DNA from: Candidatus Limivicinus faecipullorum
Lineage (GTDB): Bacteria > Bacillota > Clostridia > Oscillospirales > Oscillospiraceae
DNA length: 12,289 nt
Reading direction: 5' to 3'
Assembly: GCA_018711755.1 (NCBI GenBank)
Contig: DVHY01000013.1
Coordinates: forward strand, 1 to 12,289
Under the pieces are notes generated by a model. That model was not told the DNA's origin. It was given only the letters and a program-made list of their open reading frames with translations, and did no database searches. Position numbers and translations under genes: made by a program. Shown here one piece after another: positions 1 through 6,091 of this stretch; the stretch's first letter is position 1; each line of letters starts with the position of its first letter.

Positions 1-66
1 GACCTGAAAGTGTTTTATATCTGCCCGGACTGCCGGAGAGCCCAGGCCTCCGAAGCTCCAGTTTGA
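1..66 (+). CDS. C-terminal tail of a possible Fur/PerR-family repressor (partial)
   Basis: The first 66 bases read as 21 residues followed by TGA; the start lies outside the window. The tail contains FYICPDCRRAQ. Fur-family regulators, including PerR, commonly end with a structural zinc CxxC placed just after a FYG-like stretch, and this resembles that arrangement. A peroxide-sensing repressor directly upstream of rubredoxin and rubrerythrin genes is a familiar arrangement in clostridia, which supports the guess. The visible piece is very short, so another protein ending in a zinc ribbon cannot be excluded. The next gene starts 61 bases downstream, so the two may be co-transcribed. Confidence 0.4.
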   Translation, partial: DLKVFYICPDCRRAQASEAPV

Positions 67-127
67 CCTGTGGCATCGAAATCACTGCATATAAAAGAAC
101 AAAACCATTGTGAAAGGAGAGCAAGCT

Positions 128-772
128 ATGAGATATGTCTGTTCCGTCTGCGGATATGTCTACGATGAGGCGAAGGAAGGCAAGGCCTTTGCGGAGCTTC
201 CCGACTCGTGGGTGTGTCCCCTCTGCGGAGCCGCAAAGTCTGCGTTCAGCCCCGAGGAAAAGACTGCCGCTCCCAAGCCGCATGTAAACCCCATCCGGAT
301 CCATGAGGATATGAGAAAACTGTCCGCCGGAGAGCTGGCGGCCCTGTGCTCAAATTTGGCCCGGGGCTGCGAGAAGCAGTATAAGGAGGAGGAGTCACGG
401 CTGTTCCGGGAGCTGGCGGAGTATTTTTCCGCCGCTGTCCCGGCTGTGCCTGAGTCAGGCATCCAGGACCTGGCCGGCCTGATACGGAAGGACCTGGAGG
501 AGGGCTATCCCGCCTTACATTCCACTGCCATTGCCGAGTCAGACCGGGGGACCCAGCGCATCTGCGTCTGGGGAGAAAAGGTCACGAACATCCTCAACAC
601 CCTGATGCAGCGCTGGGAAAAGGAGGGAGAGGCCTTTTTGAAAAATACTCAGGTGTGGGTATGCACGGTCTGCGGTTTCGTGTATATAGGGGACTCTGCC
701 CCGGAGCTCTGCCCGGTGTGCAAAGTGCCCTCGTGGAAGTTTGAAAAGATCGAAGGGAGGGCTTCGGCGTGA
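128..772 (+). CDS. Double-rubredoxin domain protein, rubrerythrin-related
   Basis: This 214-residue protein is probably a cytoplasmic electron carrier or part of a peroxide-reduction system. Residues 1-42 form a rubredoxin domain with knuckles C5/C8 and C30/C33; the loop between them is shorter than in classical rubredoxin. Residues 60-172 are predicted helical and acidic, but I see no ExxH pair like that of rubrerythrin diiron sites. Residues 177-207 form a second short rubredoxin-like knuckle pair (C179/C182 and C195/C198, ending PSWKFEKI) of the type found at rubrerythrin C-termini. The ATG at 128 is preferred over the in-frame GTG at 110 because the ribosome binding site AAAGGAGA (113-120) lies 7 bases before the ATG and would otherwise be inside the gene. 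Its end overlaps the next start (GTGA, 769-772), implying translational coupling. No convincing promoter was found in 67-127. Confidence 0.8.
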   Translation: MRYVCSVCGYVYDEAKEGKAFAELPDSWVCPLCGAAKSAFSPEEKTAAPKPHVNPIRIHEDMRKLSAGELAALCSNLARGCEKQYKEEESRLFRELAEYFSAAVPAVPESGIQDLAGLIRKDLEEGYPALHSTAIAESDRGTQRICVWGEKVTNILNTLMQRWEKEGEAFLKNTQVWVCTVCGFVYIGDSAPELCPVCKVPSWKFEKIEGRASA

Positions 773-1971
773 AACAGATTGCCGTGAGAAATCTGCGTCT
801 CTGTACCAAAGACTGCCTGTGCCTGTACGTTTGTCCCACAGGGGCCACTGATACCGAGAACAGCGTAATCGACGTTGACAAGTGCATAGGCTGCGGAGTG
901 TGTGCGGGGGCCTGCCCCAGCGGGGCCATTTCCATGGTCCCGGTGGAATATCCGCCCCAGCAGAAGAAGGCGGAGCAGGTGACCGCCCTGGCAAATTCCC
1001 TTGCAAAGAGCAAGGCCAGGCAGGAAAAGATAGCCCGTCAGATAGCGGAGAGCACGGACAATGACGAGCTCTACCGGCTGATGAGCGCCGTATCGAAATC
1101 CGTCCGGCTGGTGAACGAGGATCTGCTGCGGGAGGCCGGGTATATGCTGCCCCAGAGCGGAAATACCCACCGGCTGCTGCGCAGCTGGATAGAAAATCCG
1201 CCTTCCCCGGAGTTCCCCATTGAGGCGGCCAAAAAGCTCCTGGAGCTTATACCCTGCAATGACTGCAGCGATGATAATAACTATAACAATAAAGGAGAGA
1301 ATAAGAAAATGAGCAAATGGAAATGCAAAGTATGCGGATATATATATGAAGGCGAGGAGCTGCCCGCCGATTTCAAATGCCCTGTCTGCAAGCAGCCGGC
1401 CTCTTCCTTTGAGAAAATAGAGGAGGCGCCAAAGACCAACAAATATGCCGGCACCCAGACGGAGAAGAATCTGGAGGCGGCCTTTGCCGGGGAGTCCCAG
1501 GCCCGGAATAAATACACCTATTTCTCCTCAGTGGCCAAGAAGGAGGGCTACGAGCAGATAGCCGCCCTGTTCCTGAAGACTGCGGACAATGAAAAGGAGC
1601 ACGCCAAGCTGTGGTTCAAGGAGCTCAACGGCATTGGCGACACCGCGGAAAACCTGCTCCACGCCGCCCAGGGCGAGAACTACGAGTGGACCGACATGTA
1701 CGACGGCTTTGCCAAGACCGCCGAGGAAGAGGGCTTCCCGGAGCTGGCGGCAAAGTTCCGCCTGGTGGCCGCCATTGAAAAGCACCACGAGGAGCGTTAC
1801 CGCGCCCTGCTGCACAATGTGAAGACGGCGGCAGTCTTTGCCAAGAGTGAAGTCAAGGTCTGGGAGTGCCGCAACTGCGGCCACATCGTGGTGGGCACCG
1901 CCGCACCGGAAGTCTGCCCCACCTGCAATCACCCCCAGAGTTACTTTGAGCTGAACTGCGAAAACTACTGA
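769..1971 (+). CDS. Ferredoxin-like / rubrerythrin fusion ORF
   Basis: This single 400-residue ORF combines two proteins that are usually separate. Residues 1-60 are a two-cluster ferredoxin-like domain: a canonical second motif (C39, C42, C45, C49-Pro) and a non-canonical first one (C12, C16, C18, C22-Pro). Residues 65-165 are a helical extension. Residues 181-400 are a complete rubrerythrin: N-terminal rubredoxin (C186/C189, C204/C207), a diiron four-helix region with E242, E275xxH278, an acidic helix around E319-E325 and E337xxH340, then a C-terminal rubredoxin (C367/C370, C383/C386). Rubrerythrin reduces hydrogen peroxide to water using electrons from NAD(P)H through rubredoxin-type centres; the ferredoxin part could feed it. 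The GTG start follows GGGAGG (755-760) by 8 bases and overlaps the preceding stop. An internal ribosome binding site and ATG lie at the junction, so the rubrerythrin may also be made alone (220 residues from 1309). A strong terminator follows. Confidence 0.85.
   Translation: MKQIAVRNLRLCTKDCLCLYVCPTGATDTENSVIDVDKCIGCGVCAGACPSGAISMVPVEYPPQQKKAEQVTALANSLAKSKARQEKIARQIAESTDNDELYRLMSAVSKSVRLVNEDLLREAGYMLPQSGNTHRLLRSWIENPPSPEFPIEAAKKLLELIPCNDCSDDNNYNNKGENKKMSKWKCKVCGYIYEGEELPADFKCPVCKQPASSFEKIEEAPKTNKYAGTQTEKNLEAAFAGESQARNKYTYFSSVAKKEGYEQIAALFLKTADNEKEHAKLWFKELNGIGDTAENLLHAAQGENYEWTDMYDGFAKTAEEEGFPELAAKFRLVAAIEKHHEERYRALLHNVKTAAVFAKSEVKVWECRNCGHIVVGTAAPEVCPTCNHPQSYFELNCENY
1291..1311 (+). promoter_or_regulatory. 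Internal ribosome binding site and ATG for the rubrerythrin part
   Basis: AAAGGAGA at 1291-1298 lies 10 bases before an in-frame ATG at 1309. This is the same ribosome-binding sequence that serves the first gene of the cluster. The surrounding stretch (about 1268-1308) is AT-rich and encodes an Asp/Asn/Lys-rich linker, unlike the GC-rich coding sequence on either side, so it looks like an intergenic spacer read through in frame. Translation from here gives a normal rubrerythrin starting MSKWKCKVCG. Confidence 0.7.
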
Positions 1972-2026
1972 GGGCAGCGGCGGGACCGCCGCTGAGGCGG
2001 AAAGCCCGGAGAGCATGGACCTTCCG

Positions 2027-2057
2027 CCCCGCTTTTGCCCCTGTGACAAAAGCGGGG
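2027..2057. repeat. 11-bp hairpin before the terminator
   Basis: CCCCGCTTTTG (2027-2037) is perfectly complementary to CAAAAGCGGGG (2047-2057), with a 9-base loop. There is no T-run on either side, so it is not a terminator alone. It sits 15 bases upstream of the terminator stem and could stabilise the mRNA 3' end after termination. Confidence 0.65.
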
Positions 2058-2072
2058 GAGCAATACTGAAAC

Positions 2073-2120
2073 AATATTCCCAGGCGGGACGGCGTCCGTC
2101 CCCCGCCTGGGAATATTTTT
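2073..2120 (+). terminator. Strong intrinsic terminator of the redox cluster
   Basis: AATATTCCCAGGCGGG (2073-2088) pairs perfectly with 2102-2117. The stem can extend by ACGG/CCGT (2089-2092 with 2096-2099) past a small bulge of unpaired C, closing on a three-base loop, for about 20 base pairs. The right arm runs into TTTTT (2116-2120). The stem is nearly symmetric, but the T-run on the opposite strand is poor, so it acts mainly on + strand transcripts coming from the rubrerythrin gene. Confidence 0.88.
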
Positions 2121-2287
2121 AGTCCCCATTTCCCGCAGCCGGCAGAAAACTGCGCAGACGGGGGCGCCGGGCTGGACAATGCCGGCTCCCCCCTCCTGCA
2201 CGCTTTAGCTTCCATGTCAACAAAATTAACTGATACATGATATAAAACAACAATTTAAACCGAAAAAAATTTAGAAATTGCTGAATA

Positions 2288-2304
2288 ATTGTTGCCAAAA
2301 CAAT
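2288..2304. promoter_or_regulatory. Inverted repeat overlapping the -35 element (possible operator)
   Basis: ATTGTT (2288-2293) and AACAAT (2299-2304) are perfect inverted half-sites separated by five bases, and they cover the -35 hexamer. A protein bound here would block RNA polymerase. Related half-sites occur just upstream: AACAAT at 2249-2254 and ATTGCT (the complement of AGCAAT) at 2277-2282. The region is AT-rich, so chance occurrence is a real possibility. Confidence 0.4.
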
Positions 2305-2320
2305 AGCTGCGTGCTATATT
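2292..2320 (+). promoter_or_regulatory. Sigma-A-type promoter of the polysaccharide operon
   Basis: TTGCCA at 2292-2297 (-35) and TATATT at 2315-2320 (-10) are separated by exactly 17 bases, in an AT-rich stretch after the terminator. Transcription would start near 2327, giving a leader of about 35 bases before the ATG at 2362. The leader is too short for a riboswitch or attenuator. This is the only good promoter seen for the whole downstream gene string. Confidence 0.7.
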
Positions 2321-2361
2321 ATACGAGTAAATCCAGCGATAGCTCCACAAGAGGAAATGTT

Positions 2362-3474
2362 ATGTTAACTGAACGGCAGTGCCAACTGATAGAGAGAGAG
2401 CTGACGGAGCGCCCGGAGCCCAGGAAGGTGGGGGCCTATCTCTGCCTGAACATGGGTCTGATGCTCTCGGAGGTCTGCGCCCTGCGCCTGAGGGACCTGG
2501 ATATGGCCCTTGGAAAAGTGAATATAGCCAGTATTGCTGTAAAGACCCAGGAGGGGCTGAGCCTGCTGGAGGCGGACATGCCCCGCAGCCTACCCATGCC
2601 GCCCCATGTGCGGCGTTTTCTTGGCCGCTGCCTGGAGCTCTATCAGGGGGAAGACAGCTTTATCATGACGGGCAGCGGGGAAGCTCCCGCCTTTTACATG
2701 ATGCAGAACGTGCTCAGCGCCGTGAACAAGCGCCGGGGCATAGCCTCCACCCTTTCGGCCATGGATTTGCGCAATGCGTTTATACGCCGCTGCATACAGT
2801 CGGGCATGGACCTGTATACTCTGTGCTTTTATGTGGGCATACGCCAGCCCAACGTGATATTGAAGCGCTTCTGGGAATATTTCATTCCACGGCCGGAGAG
2901 CGTGGCGGCTCTGGAGGAATTCAGCCTTGACCGCCGGCTGCAGCGGAACGGAGAGAGTGCGGGAGCGGGCATGAACCTGCTCATCCTGGGGGCCGGGAGC
3001 CAGGGACCCGTGGTGAAGGAGATAGCCGAAGCCCTGGGCATATTCTCCCGTATAGCCTTTTTGGACGACGATGCGGAGAACAAGCTGGCCATAGGCCCGC
3101 TGTCGGCCTACAGGGAGCTGAGGAGGGAGTTCACCGCCGCCATCCCCAGCTTCGGGGACTCCCAGCTGAGGCGGGAGTATTTCGACAAGCTGGCCCAGGC
3201 GGGCTATGCCATCCCCCGGCTCATCCACCCCTCGGCCACCATATCCAAGAGCAACGTGAGCCTGGGCGTGGGGGTAGTGGTGGAGGCCAAGGTCATCATC
3301 GCAAACGACGTTACGGTGGGGGACAATGTGATCCTGTCCGCCGGCTGCGTTTTGGACAGGGAATGTGTAATAGAGAAGGACTCCCATGTGGGCTGTGCCT
3401 GCACCGTGACCAGGGGCAGCCTGGTGCCGGCAAAGATGCGCATCCCCGCCGGCTCGGTGTACGAAAATAAATGA
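2362..3474 (+). CDS. Degenerate tyrosine-recombinase domain fused to PglD/NeuD-like acyltransferase
   Basis: This 370-residue, two-domain protein is the first gene of the polysaccharide operon. Residues about 1-175 resemble the catalytic domain of tyrosine recombinases: GLMLSEVCALRLRDLD (32-47) matches the GLRxSE box, SLPMPPHV (76-83) the IPLP strand, and MDLRNAF (134-140) the HxLRH box, followed by a region ending KRF at 168-170. By eye the catalytic residues are mostly lost: Arg-I is M34, His-II is M134, His-III is I160 and the nucleophilic Tyr is F170; only R137 remains. Residues 204-370 are a PglD/NeuD-like sugar O/N-acyltransferase, with a Rossmann-like GAGSQG (210-215) and hexapeptide left-handed helix turns from about 287. 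The usual catalytic His of the EHDC motif is R333. The ATG at 2362 is chosen because GAGG (2351-2354) lies 7 bases upstream; the longer frame from 2278 would run across the promoter. The following phosphoglycosyltransferase is a classic partner of PglD. Function is uncertain: acyltransferase, regulator or scaffold. Confidence 0.75.
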   Translation: MLTERQCQLIERELTERPEPRKVGAYLCLNMGLMLSEVCALRLRDLDMALGKVNIASIAVKTQEGLSLLEADMPRSLPMPPHVRRFLGRCLELYQGEDSFIMTGSGEAPAFYMMQNVLSAVNKRRGIASTLSAMDLRNAFIRRCIQSGMDLYTLCFYVGIRQPNVILKRFWEYFIPRPESVAALEEFSLDRRLQRNGESAGAGMNLLILGAGSQGPVVKEIAEALGIFSRIAFLDDDAENKLAIGPLSAYRELRREFTAAIPSFGDSQLRREYFDKLAQAGYAIPRLIHPSATISKSNVSLGVGVVVEAKVIIANDVTVGDNVILSAGCVLDRECVIEKDSHVGCACTVTRGSLVPAKMRIPAGSVYENK

Positions 3475-3496
3475 GAGATATGAGAGGTAAAGGCAT

Positions 3497-4111
3497 ATGT
3501 ACAAGCGTTTTGGCAAGAGGGCGATTGACATTGCGCTGTCGGGGCTGGGGCTGGTGCTGCTGTCCCCGCTGTTTCTGATAATCACCCTGGCCATAAAGCT
3601 GGAGGACCCGGGCCCCGTGTTCTTCCGCCAGAAGCGGGTGGGGATACATAAGAGCTATTTCAACATAGTGAAGTTCCGCTCCATGCGCCAGGACACGCCC
3701 CATGACATGCCCACCCACCTGCTGAGCAATCCTCAGCAGTGGATAACCAAAACCGGGCGTTTTCTCAGGAAGACCAGTCTGGACGAGCTGCCCCAGGTGG
3801 CCCAGATATTCACGGGGAAAATGAGCATAATCGGGCCCCGGCCCGCCTTGTGGAACCAGTACGACCTGATAGCGGAGAGGGACAAATACGGGGCCAACGA
3901 CATTACCCCCGGCCTCACCGGCTGGGCTCAGGTCAACGGCCGGGACGAGCTGGAGATTGAGGAGAAGGCCCGGCTGGACGGGGAATATGCCTGCAATCTC
4001 AGCTTTGCGCTGGATGTGAGGATATTTTTCATGACCTTCTTTAAGGTGGCCAGAGGCTCCGGCGTAGTGGAGGGCGGCCCCAAGGAGATGAGAAAGGGGA
4101 CAGAGAGATGA
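3497..4111 (+). CDS. PglC-like undecaprenyl-phosphate sugar-phosphate transferase
   Basis: This 204-residue protein is a small monotopic phosphoglycosyltransferase of the bacterial sugar transferase family. Such enzymes start repeat-unit assembly by moving a sugar-1-phosphate from a UDP-sugar to undecaprenyl phosphate at the inner face of the membrane. Residues 11-34 form the single hydrophobic re-entrant helix, followed by LEDPGPVFFRQKRVG. KFRSMR lies at 59-64. The catalytic Asp-Glu pair is D96-E97 in SLDELPQ, IGPRP is at 112-116, and PGLTGWAQVNGRD is at 138-150. The length fits the PglC minimal type and excludes the large WbaP type, which has extra N-terminal membrane segments. A gap of 22 bases precedes it, with AGAGG about 10 bases before the ATG. 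Its stop overlaps the next start as ATGA. The sugar transferred cannot be told from the sequence, though a PglD-like neighbour hints at an acetamido sugar. Confidence 0.93.
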   Translation: MYKRFGKRAIDIALSGLGLVLLSPLFLIITLAIKLEDPGPVFFRQKRVGIHKSYFNIVKFRSMRQDTPHDMPTHLLSNPQQWITKTGRFLRKTSLDELPQVAQIFTGKMSIIGPRPALWNQYDLIAERDKYGANDITPGLTGWAQVNGRDELEIEEKARLDGEYACNLSFALDVRIFFMTFFKVARGSGVVEGGPKEMRKGTER

Positions 4112-4998
4112 TAGCGGTCACCGGCCTCACCGGCCATTCCGGGAGTTTTCTGCTCCGGCAGTTCATAGACAAGGGGTATAAAGGAAAGATACGCTGCCTG
4201 GTGCGCGGCAGCACCAGGACCGACAAGCTCACCGCCTCCGGCCTGGATATAGAGATATTCCCCGGGGACATAGAGAGCGTGGAGGACCTGAGCCGCTTTG
4301 TGGACGGGGCGGAGACGGTGATACATATTGCCGGCATCTGGCGCACTTTGAAGCTGCTGGAGGCCATAAGCCGGACGGACAGCGTCAAACACGTCATCCT
4401 GGTCCACACTACCGGCATATATTCGAAGCACAAAATGGCCTCCGACGAGTATAAGGAGATAGAGGCCCGGATGCAGAAATATCTGGACATGGGCATGAAC
4501 ATAACCATCCTCCGCCCCACCATGATATTCGGGGACATGCGGGACCACAATATCTCCAAGTTCATAAGGCTTGTGGCAAAGCTGCCGGTGCTGCCGGAGA
4601 TAGACCACGGCGCCGGGCTCATCCAGCCTGTGAACGCCAGGGACCTGGGCCAGGCCTATTACAAGGCCGCCATGGTGGAAAAGCTGCCCCAGCTGAGCTA
4701 TAATATCAGCGGCGAGCGGGAGCTGAGCATCCACGAGCTCATGGAGCTCATCGCGCGGTACATGGGCAAGAAGGCCCGCTTTATAAGCGTGCCCATGGGC
4801 CTGGGGGTCTTCGGGGCAAAGAGCGTGAAGCTCCTCAGCGGCGGCCGGGTGGACCTGGTGGAAAAGGTCCTGCGCCTGGGGGAGGACAGGAACTTCTCCC
4901 ATGCCGACGCCACCCGGGACTTCGGCTATGAGCCCGCCCCCTTCAATGAGGGACTGGAGCGGGAAGTGAAGGAATTTTTACAGCAGAGGAAGGCCTGA
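4108..4998 (+). CDS. NAD(P)-dependent epimerase/dehydratase-like SDR protein
   Basis: This 296-residue cytoplasmic protein has a Rossmann fold of the extended or atypical short-chain dehydrogenase type. The nucleotide-binding motif TGLTGHSG (5-12) follows the first strand, and GDIES (53-57) is the usual adenine-contact region. Strand 5 is followed by Y105xxxK109, a possible catalytic pair, but the placement is not typical and Y115 in SDEYKE is an alternative. RPTMIFG (136-142) matches the conserved region after the active site in nucleotide-sugar epimerases. It may modify or reduce a sugar nucleotide or lipid-linked sugar for the repeat unit; the substrate cannot be read from sequence. It overlaps the upstream gene by four bases (ATGA) and ends one base before the next start, so it belongs to the operon. 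Confidence 0.85.
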   Translation: MIAVTGLTGHSGSFLLRQFIDKGYKGKIRCLVRGSTRTDKLTASGLDIEIFPGDIESVEDLSRFVDGAETVIHIAGIWRTLKLLEAISRTDSVKHVILVHTTGIYSKHKMASDEYKEIEARMQKYLDMGMNITILRPTMIFGDMRDHNISKFIRLVAKLPVLPEIDHGAGLIQPVNARDLGQAYYKAAMVEKLPQLSYNISGERELSIHELMELIARYMGKKARFISVPMGLGVFGAKSVKLLSGGRVDLVEKVLRLGEDRNFSHADATRDFGYEPAPFNEGLEREVKEFLQQRKA

Positions 4999-4999
4999 G

Positions 5000-6091
5000 A
5001 TGCCCAAAAAGATACTCATACTCTCCAACCACTACATAACCATCTACGCCTTCCGCCGGGAGCTGGTGGCAGAGCTCTGCGCCCGGGGACACCAGGTGTA
5101 CATCTCGTCCCCCTATGATGAGCGCAACAGCTACTTTGAGCAGCTGGGCTGCACCATGATAGACACCCCCATGTCCCGCCGGGGCATGAACCCGGTGGAG
5201 GATTTGAAGCTGGTGAGCCGCTACAGAAAGATAATGGCGGAACTGAAGCCGGATATCATATTCAGCTATACAATAAAACCAAATATCTACGGCACCATGG
5301 CCTCCAATGCCCTGGGTCTCAGGCAGGTGTGCAACATCACCGGCACCGGCGCCACCTTTTTGAAGGAGAGCATGCTGGCAAAGCTGGTGCGCCAGCTGTA
5401 CCGGATGTCCATAAGGAAATGCTATAAGGTGTTTTTCCAGAACACCGGGGACCGGGACTACTTCATCCGCCACGGCATGGTGAAGGACAATTACGACCTG
5501 CTGCCCGGCTCCGGGGTGAATCTCAGCCAGCACAGTCTCACGGAGCTGCCGGGAGAAGAGGAGATACGCTTTATCTATGCGGGCCGGGTCATGGCGGTAA
5601 AAGGCATAGACGAGTATCTGGAGTGCGCCCGGGTCATCCGGGAGCTGATACCCAATACCAGGTTCTATATCGCCGGCTTCACCGAGGAGGAGAAGTCCAA
5701 GAAGATGGTGGAGCACTATAACGCCATAAAGGTGGTGGACTACCTGGGCTTCCAGGAGGACATCGACCGCTGGCTGCGCTGCTGCCACTGCCTCATCCTG
5801 CCCTCATTGGGTGGGGAAGGCGTGCCCAATGTGCTGCTGGAGGCCGCCGCCACCGGCCGCCCCTGCATCGCCTCGGACGTGAACGGCTCTGTGGACGTGG
5901 TGGAGGACGGCGTCAACGGCTACATCTTCCGCCGGGGCGACGCTGCCTCCCTCATAGAGAAGACGGAGCAGTTCCTCAGCCTCAGCCATGAGGAGAAGCG
6001 GCAGATGGGCCTGCGGGGCCATGAGAAGGTGGCCCGGGAATTTGACAGGAAGATAGTGATAGATAAATACCTGCGGGAGCTGGAGACATGA
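5000..6091 (+). CDS. GT-B glycosyltransferase (GT4 type)
   Basis: This 363-residue retaining GT-B glycosyltransferase probably adds a sugar to the lipid-linked repeat at the cytoplasmic side of the membrane. The N-terminal acceptor domain (1-about 180) begins with KKILILSNHYITIYAFRREL and contains KPDIIFSYTIKPNIYG (83-98), typical of the Glyco_trans_4-like N-terminal group found in EpsD-type proteins. The C-terminal donor domain carries AGRVMAVKG (194-202) and the EX7E motif E273-E281 in GEGVPNVLLEAAATGRP, which binds the donor sugar nucleotide. Length is normal for the family. AGGAAG about 9 bases before the ATG serves as ribosome binding site. The stop overlaps the next ATG (ATGA). It is distinct from the other three glycosyltransferases here, with no GGAER-like N-terminal motif. 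Donor and linkage are unknown. Confidence 0.9.
   Translation: MPKKILILSNHYITIYAFRRELVAELCARGHQVYISSPYDERNSYFEQLGCTMIDTPMSRRGMNPVEDLKLVSRYRKIMAELKPDIIFSYTIKPNIYGTMASNALGLRQVCNITGTGATFLKESMLAKLVRQLYRMSIRKCYKVFFQNTGDRDYFIRHGMVKDNYDLLPGSGVNLSQHSLTELPGEEEIRFIYAGRVMAVKGIDEYLECARVIRELIPNTRFYIAGFTEEEKSKKMVEHYNAIKVVDYLGFQEDIDRWLRCCHCLILPSLGGEGVPNVLLEAAATGRPCIASDVNGSVDVVEDGVNGYIFRRGDAASLIEKTEQFLSLSHEEKRQMGLRGHEKVAREFDRKIVIDKYLRELET

Larger units (their letters stand above)
1972..2361. other. Intergenic region between redox cluster and polysaccharide operon
   Basis: This 390-base region has no credible gene. Its first part is GC-rich and full of hairpins: a small one at 1975-1994, an 11-bp stem at 2027-2057, the intrinsic terminator at 2073-2120, and a broken hairpin at 2160-2192 (5 bp, one mismatch, 5 bp) without a T-run. 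From about 2210 the composition switches sharply to AT-rich, as expected for a promoter region, and contains the promoter and repeated AACAAT-like half-sites upstream of the first operon gene. Confidence 0.8.

Noticed and set aside
63..95. TTGACC and TATAAA as a promoter for the redox cluster
   Set aside because: The spacing is 21 bases, outside the useful range; the alternative CATATA at 88-93 gives 19 bases and a poor -10. A promoter here remains possible but is not supported.
110..127. GTG at 110 as start of the double-rubredoxin gene
   Set aside because: The ribosome binding site AAAGGAGA at 113-120 would lie inside the gene. The ATG at 128 is spaced correctly and begins directly with the rubredoxin domain.
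2160..2192. GC-rich hairpin as a second terminator
   Set aside because: The stem is interrupted by a mismatch and is followed by TCCTGCACG with no T-run.
2240..2330. Invertible (phase-variable) promoter controlled by the recombinase-like gene
   Set aside because: No long inverted repeats flank the promoter within the window, and the recombinase domain appears to lack the nucleophilic tyrosine and most other catalytic residues.
2278..2361. Upstream in-frame extension of the recombinase/acyltransferase gene
   Set aside because: It starts at a TTG with no ribosome binding site, spans the likely promoter and transcription start, and encodes a Cys/Asn/Ser-rich stretch unlike the rest of the protein.
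2362..3474. Pseudogene of an integrase fused by accident to an acyltransferase
   Set aside because: The frame is intact over 370 codons with a good ribosome binding site, a strong promoter and normal codon use. Substitutions are confined to catalytic positions rather than spread as stops or frameshifts.
3928..4902. Long minus-strand open frame (324 codons) opposite the SDR gene
   Set aside because: It mirrors the + strand gene in a GC-rich region, has no ribosome binding site or recognisable domain, and the product is a His/Leu/Ala-rich low-information sequence. The same applies to long minus-strand frames at 2590-3594, 4943-5788, 7155-8183 and 9943-11013.
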